Shown: positions 58,688 through 64,000 of the stretch, piece after piece
Layout: every line of letters starts with the position of its first letter
Numbering within the stretch: position 1 is the stretch's first letter
Source of the DNA: CAVPMN01 sp963706425
GTDB lineage: Bacteria; Actinomycetota; Acidimicrobiia; Acidimicrobiales; Acidimicrobilacustridaceae
Length of the DNA stretch: 64,000 bases
Direction of reading: 5' to 3'
Assembly (NCBI GenBank): GCA_963706425.1
Contig: CAVPMN010000001.1
Coordinates: forward strand, 620,001 to 684,000
Program-made: the position numbers and the translations under genes
Notes under the pieces: model-generated
Told to the model about the DNA's origin: nothing
What the model saw: only the letters and a program-made list of their open reading frames with translations
Databases searched by the model: none

Positions 58688-59854
58688 TCAGGGCTTGTCG
58701 TCGCTGACGACCCACATGGCGAAGAACTGCGAGCCGCCGCCATACGCGTGGCCGACGGCCGTGCGCGCATCGGGCACCTGGTGCTCACCGGCCTGGCCCC
58801 TGATCTGCAACGCGGCCTCGGCGAACCGCAACATGCCCGACGCGCCGATCGGGTTCGACGACAGCACGCCACCCGAGCAGTTCACCGGTAGGTCGCCGTC
58901 GAGCTGGGTGACCCCGTCCTCCACCAGCTTCCATCCCTCGCCGATGTCGCAGAACCCGAGGTTCTCGAGCCACATCGGCTCGAACCAGCTGAACGGCACG
59001 TACATCTCGACCACGTCGACGTCGCGACGGGGGTCAGAGATGCCGGCCTGCTTGTAGACATCGGCCGAGCAGTCGCGTCCGCCCTGCGGGTTGACCTGAT
59101 CGCGTCCGGCGAACATGGTGGGCTCGCTGCGGAACGCCGTGCCGCGAACCCATGCAGGCTTGCGACCGTCGGCCGCCGCCGCGTCACCGCCCTTCTCGTT
59201 GGTGAGCACCATGGCGCAGGCGCCGTCGGACGACGGGCAGGTCTCGCTGTAGCGGATGGGATCCCACAACATCATCGAGTCCTTCACCGACTCGAAGGTG
59301 ATGCCCTCCTCGTGCAGATGGGCATAGGGGTTCTTCAAAGCGTTGAGCCGGTCTTTCAACGCCACGAGGACACCGATGTGATCGGGGGCACTCGTGCGCC
59401 GCATGTAGCTACGGATGTGTGGGGCGAAGTAGCCGCCCGCGCCCGCGTGCATCGGTGGCTGGAACGGCATCGAGACCGACAGGGCCCACATGGCCTCGGA
59501 CTCGGACTGCTTCTCGAACGCCACGGTGAGCACCCGCTCGTGCAGACCGGCGGCGATGAGGTCGGAGGCGACGATGGCGGTGGAGCCGCCGACCGAGCCC
59601 GCAGTGTGCACCCGGAACATGGGCTTGCCCACCGCGCCGAGCGCGTCGGCGAGGTAGAGCTCGGGCATCATCACGCCCTCGAAGAAGTCGGGGGCCTTGC
59701 CGATCACCACCGCATCGATGTCGGACCACTGCATCTGCGCGTCGGTTAGCGCTCGCTCGGCGGCCACGCGGACCAGGCCGGCGATGGAGCTGTCGGCGGT
59801 CGCCACGTGGTGGGTCTGGCCGATGCCGACGACGGCCACTCGTTCGTTGCCCAT
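58688..59854 (-). CDS. Thiolase-like (lipid-transfer-protein) acyl-CoA enzyme without catalytic Cys, first
   Basis: 388 residues, thiolase fold. The position of the nucleophilic Cys is RVHTAGSVGGSTAIVA, with Ala instead of Cys. The usual NxxGGxxAxGHPxGASG is NCSGGVLSSNPIGASG, with Asn replacing His. These losses are typical of SCP2-type Ltp proteins such as Ltp2, a retro-aldolase that works with a DUF35 domain in steroid side-chain degradation. The ATG shares one base with the preceding stop. The sequence does not reveal the acyl chain. Complete. Confidence 0.82.
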   Translation of the reverse strand: MGNERVAVVGIGQTHHVATADSSIAGLVRVAAERALTDAQMQWSDIDAVVIGKAPDFFEGVMMPELYLADALGAVGKPMFRVHTAGSVGGSTAIVASDLIAAGLHERVLTVAFEKQSESEAMWALSVSMPFQPPMHAGAGGYFAPHIRSYMRRTSAPDHIGVLVALKDRLNALKNPYAHLHEEGITFESVKDSMMLWDPIRYSETCPSSDGACAMVLTNEKGGDAAAADGRKPAWVRGTAFRSEPTMFAGRDQVNPQGGRDCSADVYKQAGISDPRRDVDVVEMYVPFSWFEPMWLENLGFCDIGEGWKLVEDGVTQLDGDLPVNCSGGVLSSNPIGASGMLRFAEAALQIRGQAGEHQVPDARTAVGHAYGGGSQFFAMWVVSDDKP

Positions 59855-60912
59855 CACTCGCCCTCCAGGACGCATACGAGGTTCTGTTGCAGACAGGGGC
59901 CCGACGTGGCGTGGGCCACGGCCCGATCGGCCGTTCCGCTGGTGATGCGAGCGGCGGCCTCGCCCATCCTGATGAGGCCTGCCGCCATCACCGGGTTGGC
60001 GCACAAGGGCCCACCCGACGGGTTGATGTCGACGTCGTCGGCCAGGCCGAGCGCTTCGGCGACGATGAGCTGCTGGTGCGTGAACGGCGTGTGCAACTCG
60101 GCCACGTCGACCTTGCCGGCCGACACACCGGATCGCTCGGCCGCCAATCGGGTGGACGGGGAGTCGACCAGATCGCGCACTCCCAGCGCATGCGCCTCGA
60201 TGCGGTGGTCGATGCCGCGGATCCAAGCCGGGCGATCGCTCAGCTCGCGCGCCACGTCGTCGGCGGCGAGGATGAGGACGGCGGCGCCGTCGGTGATCGG
60301 TGCGCAATCGGACTTGCGCAGCGGCGCCACCCACTCGGGCTCGGCCAGGATGGTGTCGGCATCATCGTCGCCCGACAGCTGGGCGAACGGGTTGGACGTG
60401 GCGTTGCGCCGGTTGCTGGCCGCCACCTCGGCCATCTGCTCGGAGGTGAACGCCCCGCTCTCGAGGCCGGTGCGGGCCTGCATGGCGGCCATCGACACCG
60501 GGTCGACCCAGAGCGGGCCGAGGTAATAGGGGTCGAGCTGACGACTCAGCACGCGTCGGATCTCACCGGGCGACGACTTGCCGTAGGCGTAGATCAGAGC
60601 GATGTCGGCTTTGCCGAGCTGCATCTTCACCCACGCCTCGTAGACCGCCCAGGCACCGTCCATGTCGACGTGCGACTCGGAGATCGGAGGCCACGGGCCG
60701 AACGCATCGAGCGTCATGACGAACGAGAACGGCTGGCCGGCGAGGTAGTCGGAGCTGCCCGAGCAGACGAAGTCGACCCGGTCCTTGCCGATGCCGGCTT
60801 GGCCCAGGGCCTCGCCGAGCAGCGGCATCAGCATCTCGACCTCGTTGATCTCGGCTACCGCACGCTTGTGCTCGGTCTGGGCGAACGAGACGATCGCTAT
60901 GTCGCGGATCAG
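59854..60912 (-). CDS. Thiolase-like acyl-CoA enzyme without catalytic Cys, second; likely CTG start
   Basis: 352 residues. It opens IRDIAIVSFAQTEH, which aligns with the first strand of Ltp/thiolase proteins, so the start must be just before. No ATG, GTG or TTG is there; CTG at 60912, overlapping the DUF35 stop (CTGA), is the only plausible codon, unless the sequence is wrong. The Cys position reads SHVDMDGAWAVYEAW, so no nucleophile. The C-terminal NPSGGPLCANPVMAAGL is a divergent thiolase loop. It is paired with the DUF35 gene upstream. Probably an Ltp2-type C-C lyase. Confidence 0.78.
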   Translation of the reverse strand: MIRDIAIVSFAQTEHKRAVAEINEVEMLMPLLGEALGQAGIGKDRVDFVCSGSSDYLAGQPFSFVMTLDAFGPWPPISESHVDMDGAWAVYEAWVKMQLGKADIALIYAYGKSSPGEIRRVLSRQLDPYYLGPLWVDPVSMAAMQARTGLESGAFTSEQMAEVAASNRRNATSNPFAQLSGDDDADTILAEPEWVAPLRKSDCAPITDGAAVLILAADDVARELSDRPAWIRGIDHRIEAHALGVRDLVDSPSTRLAAERSGVSAGKVDVAELHTPFTHQQLIVAEALGLADDVDINPSGGPLCANPVMAAGLIRMGEAAARITSGTADRAVAHATSGPCLQQNLVCVLEGE

Positions 60913-61430
60913 ACGTTGTCCTTGTAGCTGTCGTAGGGCGCGTCGGGCTCGCCGTTCGGTCGGAAGTACTTGATCGACTCGAGCGTCGGGCCGATCTCGT
61001 CGTCGGGCACCCACACCGCTTCGACCCGCATGCCCGGATGCACCTGGTCGTAGGTGGTCTCCTGGATGAGGTGCATCAGTGGGATGTCGGCGCCGTCGAG
61101 CACGATGAGCGCGCTGACGTAGGGGATCTCCATGAGGTTGCCCATGAAGGGGACGTTGACCACGCAGAACGAGGTGATCGTGCCGCTGTGGCCGAGCTCG
61201 ACCTCTTCGGTCATGGCCACGCCGTCGGTGGGGCACGACCCACGAGGAGGCACGTAGACCTTGTTGCACGCCGGGCACCGGCGGCCGACGAGGCGCTTGT
61301 CGGCGACCGCCCTCAGGAACTCGGAGGCCGCCTTCCCCGCGGTGTACTGGTAGAGCAGGCTGGCGGGGGTGCGGATCGCCCGCACCATCTCGACGCCGTC
61401 GAACCGAGCGGGCAGGGTGACATCGCTCAT
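60909..61430 (-). CDS. DUF35 OB-fold protein with zinc ribbon
   Basis: 173 residues. An N-terminal helix is followed by a rubredoxin-like zinc ribbon (RRCPACNKVYVPPRGSCPTDG; three Cys, the fourth position Asp) and an OB fold (GTITSFCVVNVPF, VSALIVLDGADIPLMHLI). DUF35 proteins bind CoA esters and act as partners for thiolase-like enzymes, as ChsH2 does for Ltp2. It overlaps the thiolase-like gene downstream by 4 bases and the second DUF35 gene upstream by 4 bases (ATGA). The altered zinc site may be structural only. Confidence 0.88.
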   Translation of the reverse strand: MSDVTLPARFDGVEMVRAIRTPASLLYQYTAGKAASEFLRAVADKRLVGRRCPACNKVYVPPRGSCPTDGVAMTEEVELGHSGTITSFCVVNVPFMGNLMEIPYVSALIVLDGADIPLMHLIQETTYDQVHPGMRVEAVWVPDDEIGPTLESIKYFRPNGEPDAPYDSYKDNV

Positions 61431-61924
61431 CGGCCTGCCTCCGGCTCGAAGCACTCGATGTCGAGGATGTGACCCTCGCGATAGCGCGGCCCGTCGGTGG
61501 CATCGGGATCGGCGTCGGCCGGGCGCACCGCGCGCCAGCGCGCCTTCACCCGCATGCCCGTGGCCATCGCTGCCATATCGCCACCGGTGTCGACGGCGTG
61601 CACCATGGCCGTGTCGGCGCCGTCGAGCTGCACGAGCGCCCAGGCGAACGGTCGGTCGAGCGGCTGGGACGGGTGCGGGTCGGGCTCCCACGCCCAGGTG
61701 GTGACCACCCCGGCATCGCCCACCTCGACGATCTCGGTGAGCGACTCGGAGGTCACCGGGTCGTACTCGACCGGTGGCACGATGACCCGACCGTCGGCGC
61801 CCTTGATGCCGACGATGAACCCCTCCCGCAGCGCGGTGAGGAAGGCGCCGACGACCGGACCGGTCGTGCGGCTGAACGGGTACTCGATGACGAGCGGCGC
61901 CGTCAGGACGTCGGGCTCTGACAT
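61427..61924 (-). CDS. DUF35 OB-fold protein without zinc ribbon
   Basis: 165 residues. It has the OB fold (VTTWAWEPDPHPSQPLDRPFAWALVQLDGADTAMVHAVD) and the basic MRVKARWRAVRP, but no Cys-rich ribbon: the segment GADGRVIVPPVEYDP has lost all zinc ligands. It starts at ATG 61924 with a strong GGGGGAG. First gene of the five-gene operon. Its loss of the ribbon suggests that the two DUF35 proteins form a hetero-oligomer with the two thiolase-like proteins, each pair with one altered site; this is inference. Confidence 0.8.
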   Translation of the reverse strand: MSEPDVLTAPLVIEYPFSRTTGPVVGAFLTALREGFIVGIKGADGRVIVPPVEYDPVTSESLTEIVEVGDAGVVTTWAWEPDPHPSQPLDRPFAWALVQLDGADTAMVHAVDTGGDMAAMATGMRVKARWRAVRPADADPDATDGPRYREGHILDIECFEPEAGR

Positions 61925-61980
61925 TCACTCCCCCTCTTCACGGTTCCGGCGAGCGGTTCCGGTCTCGGTTCGGCGCAGAT

Positions 61981-61994
61981 TAGAACACGTTCCT
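61981..61994 (-). promoter_or_regulatory. KstR-like palindrome upstream of the DUF35/thiolase-like operon
   Basis: TAGAACACGTTCCT has the core AGAAC-AC-GTTC and matches TnnAACnnGTTnnA except one end base. It lies 57 bases before the first gene of the operon. This is the same motif as at 45746 and 52252, in a third operon. Confidence 0.6.
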
Positions 61995-62033
61995 GTTTCG
62001 TGCGAGTTCGCCCGACCCCCCGTCCGAAATCGA

Positions 62034-62088
62034 CCCGAACTGGCCGTCCAGATCAAGAAGATCGGTCGATCTGGACGGCCAGTTCGGG
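62034..62088 (-). terminator. 21-bp perfect hairpin after the beta-propeller gene
   Basis: Arms 62034-62054 and 62068-62088 are exact reverse complements (21 of 21) around a 13-base loop that itself includes GATC. It is 4 bases after the beta-propeller stop. No T-run follows. Same arm length as the hairpin at 11783, different sequence. Confidence 0.65.
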
Positions 62089-62092
62089 GAGG

Positions 62093-63025
62093 TCAGGAGA
62101 GGCGGGCGAGGGTGCCGTCGCGGCGGTCGACCACCCACACCGCATCGGCCCCGGTAGCCACCCGCAGGGGCTGTGCGCCCATCGAAATGGTCGCGGTGGT
62201 CTCGCCGTCGCCCAGGGCCAGACGCGACAAGGTGCCGTCGCCGCTGTTGGCCACCCACACCGCTCCCTGGCCGACGGCGACGCTCACCGGACGATCGCCC
62301 ACTTCGGTGGTGCCGGTGACGGAGCCGTCGTCGAGGTCGATGCGCGTGATGGTGTCGTCCTGCTCGTTGGCGACCCACAACATCCCCTCGCCCGCAGCGA
62401 CCGCGTTGGGCAGTCGACCGACCGTGATGGTCGAGGTGACCTCGCCCGAGTCGGGATCGACGCGCACGACCTGGTCGGCGCCGGCGTCGGCGATCCACAC
62501 GGCACCAGCGCCCGTGGCCACGCCGATCGGGAAGTCGCCCACGTCTCTCGTCCACTCGACGCGGGCCGTCGCGGGGTCGATCCTCGACAGCGTGCCCGCC
62601 TCGGAGCTGGTGGCCCACACGGCATCGAGGCCGACGGCCACGACCGCCACGCCAGCGACCTCGGCCTCCTCCAGCGGGACGAGGCTCACCGGATCGACGC
62701 GCACGACGACACCCCGGTCGCCGTCGGCGACCCACAGCGCATCGTCGTCGGCCGGATCGATGGCCACGCTCAACACCGTGCCCCCGACTCGGGGGGAACG
62801 CGTCTGGCCTAGCCCGTCGACGTCGAGCGCGACCACGGTGTCACCATCGGCTACATAGACCCGATCGTCGTCGACCGCCACGGCGGACAGCTCGCCGCCG
62901 ATGGGGACCGTGGCCGAGACCTCGTCCGGCGGCGCCGACGACGAGCACGACCCGATCGTCCCGACCGCGACCGCAAGCGCCGCGGTCGCGCCCAGTGCCC
63001 GGAGCACGCGACCGCTCGCGTTCAT
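62093..63025 (-). CDS. Beta-propeller (YncE/Vgb-like) lipoprotein
   Basis: 310 residues. Signal peptide with lipobox GTIGSC (Cys27) and SSSAPPDE after it. Then about six repeats of the form AVWVAN..DGTLSRLD and VAVGxGAVWVA, typical of YncE/Vgb-like propellers. Surface-bound and probably ligand- or protein-binding rather than enzymatic. The start overlaps the ABC permease stop by 4 bases (ATGA), so the propeller may serve as an outer part of that transporter. Ends right before a 21-bp hairpin. Confidence 0.8.
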   Translation of the reverse strand: MNASGRVLRALGATAALAVAVGTIGSCSSSAPPDEVSATVPIGGELSAVAVDDDRVYVADGDTVVALDVDGLGQTRSPRVGGTVLSVAIDPADDDALWVADGDRGVVVRVDPVSLVPLEEAEVAGVAVVAVGLDAVWATSSEAGTLSRIDPATARVEWTRDVGDFPIGVATGAGAVWIADAGADQVVRVDPDSGEVTSTITVGRLPNAVAAGEGMLWVANEQDDTITRIDLDDGSVTGTTEVGDRPVSVAVGQGAVWVANSGDGTLSRLALGDGETTATISMGAQPLRVATGADAVWVVDRRDGTLARLS

Positions 63026-64000
63026 CCGAGGCGCAGGGTCTCGAGGGGCTCGAGGCGGGCGGCCTTCATGGCCGGGAAGATCCCCGCGACCGTGGCCACG
63101 GCGATCGACAGGGCGCCGGCCCAGATGAGCAGCAGCGGGCTGAGCGTGAACGTCCAGTCCTGGAGGGTGGCACCGAGGAAGACGGCGATCGTGCCTGCCA
63201 GCGCACCCGCCGCCCCGCCCGCGACCCCGACCAGGAACGCCTCGATCACGAACTGGCTGGCGATGATCGAGCGGGTGTTGCCGAGCGCGCGCCGGATGCC
63301 GATCTCCGAACTGCGTTGGATCACCGAGATCGACATCACGTTGGCGATGCCGACACCGCCGACCACCAGCGCGAGCGCACCCATGGCGATGACGACCGCC
63401 TGGAGCGTCTGGTCGACCTGGGCTTCCGCCTCGAGCAGCGATGACGGCACCTCGGTGGTGACGGTCTCGGAGCCACCCAGCGCGATGGCGGTGGGCAGCA
63501 CCTCGACCGCCTCGTCAGTGCGCCCATCCTCGACTCGCAGGTACATCGCCGTCGGCTCGGGGTCGGCGTCGAAGTCGCGCTCGGCGGCCACCGGCGTGAT
63601 GAAGACCGAGTTGTTGACCGTGGGGATGAGATCGACCCGGTCGAGCACGCCGACGACGGCGTAGGCCTTGCCGTCGAGCTCGACGGCGCGAATCTCGGTG
63701 TCGAGGTACTGGAACTCGCCGGCCAGCTCCGATCCGAGCACCGCGGCACGGACTTGGGAGTTGTCGTCGGACTCGTCGAGCCATCGTCCTGCCCGCATGT
63801 CGACTTCGAGCACGCCGGGGAGCGAGCTGTCGGCCACGCGGACGCTCGCCGGCAGGGTCTGGAAGAAGTCGAGCGACTCCTCGGTCGGCACCACCTTGAT
63901 GTCGCTCAACTCGTTGATGGCGGTGACCTCTTCGACGATGGTGACCCGGAAGGCGCGATCGACGGCTGCCTCCGGCAGCTTGGCGCCCCCGCCGGCGCTG
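63022..64000 (-). CDS. MacB/FtsX-type ABC transporter permease (5' end outside window)
   Basis: 326 residues seen, open at the edge. A periplasmic MacB-PCD-type domain (residues about 1-190 of the part seen) precedes three membrane helices. IQRSSEIGIRRALGNTRS and IFPAMKAARLEPLETLRLG are conserved in MacB-type permeases. It works with an ATP-binding subunit presumably outside the window. The stop overlaps the start of the beta-propeller gene. It may export lipids, peptides or a lipoprotein. Confidence 0.85.
   Translation of the reverse strand, partial: SAGGGAKLPEAAVDRAFRVTIVEEVTAINELSDIKVVPTEESLDFFQTLPASVRVADSSLPGVLEVDMRAGRWLDESDDNSQVRAAVLGSELAGEFQYLDTEIRAVELDGKAYAVVGVLDRVDLIPTVNNSVFITPVAAERDFDADPEPTAMYLRVEDGRTDEAVEVLPTAIALGGSETVTTEVPSSLLEAEAQVDQTLQAVVIAMGALALVVGGVGIANVMSISVIQRSSEIGIRRALGNTRSIIASQFVIEAFLVGVAGGAAGALAGTIAVFLGATLQDWTFTLSPLLLIWAGALSIAVATVAGIFPAMKAARLEPLETLRLG

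Overview
The window is high-GC actinobacterial DNA. GTG starts are frequent, genes are packed with 1-8 nt overlaps, and several genes look leaderless. It carries a DUF222/HNH gene, a TreS-maltokinase fusion with GlgE, a WS/DGAT acyltransferase and KshA-like Rieske proteins. Together these fit a free-living actinobacterium; the gene style most resembles Acidimicrobiia (Ilumatobacter/Iamia-like). That placement is an inference, because no rRNA or marker gene is present. No tRNA, rRNA, IS element or CRISPR array was seen, and no stretch above 300 bases lacks a gene.

Layout. (1) 1-6.7 kb: SGNH-like protein (partial), MBOAT acyltransferase and a phosphohexomutase on the minus strand, then amidase, VOC protein and a hypothetical on plus. 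(2) 6.7-9.0 kb: a damaged stretch with a 2H phosphoesterase domain, a broken DUF222-HNH gene and a broken GNAT gene. (3) 9-16 kb: crotonase-type isomerase, ferritin-like di-iron protein with a TetR regulator, PfkB kinase, M1 aminopeptidase. (4) 16-28.8 kb: TerC, Usp, a CPA2 antiporter, glgX-treY, two GT87/MptB-like membrane glycosyltransferases, CorA and an MgtE-type transporter. (5) 29-38.6 kb: operon glgE - treS/mak - malQ - glgB, the GlgE route between trehalose and alpha-glucan. (6) 38.6-45.6 kb: lipoprotein, YhhN, ferredoxin reductase, ferredoxin, CaiB CoA-transferase, alpha/beta hydrolase, flippase-like membrane protein. (7) 45.7-54.2 kb: two copies of an amidohydrolase-like/KshA-like Rieske cassette flanking WS/DGAT, serine hydrolase and PI-PLC genes. 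(8) 54.2-57.8 kb: ECF sigma, an anti-sigma-like protein with a PGQSG-repeat tail, TadE and TadG. (9) 57.9-61.9 kb: a five-gene SDR/thiolase-like/DUF35 operon. (10) 62.1-64 kb: beta-propeller lipoprotein and an ABC permease (partial).

The most interesting theme lies in regions 6, 7 and 9. Three operons, the two Rieske cassettes and the thiolase-like/DUF35 operon, carry a palindrome close to the published KstR operator TnnAACnnGTTnnA. The gene content (KshA-like oxygenases, Cys-less thiolase-like proteins with DUF35 partners as in Ltp2/ChsH2, SDR, CoA-transferase, ferredoxin and reductase) suggests a steroid or isoprenoid degradation regulon. The amidohydrolase-like partner proteins have lost most of the family's metal ligands, so their role is open.

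Sequence quality matters here. At least ten conserved genes are broken by single-base frame changes, most of them +1. I give the full gene extents and say where the frame breaks; many are probably consensus errors rather than real mutations.
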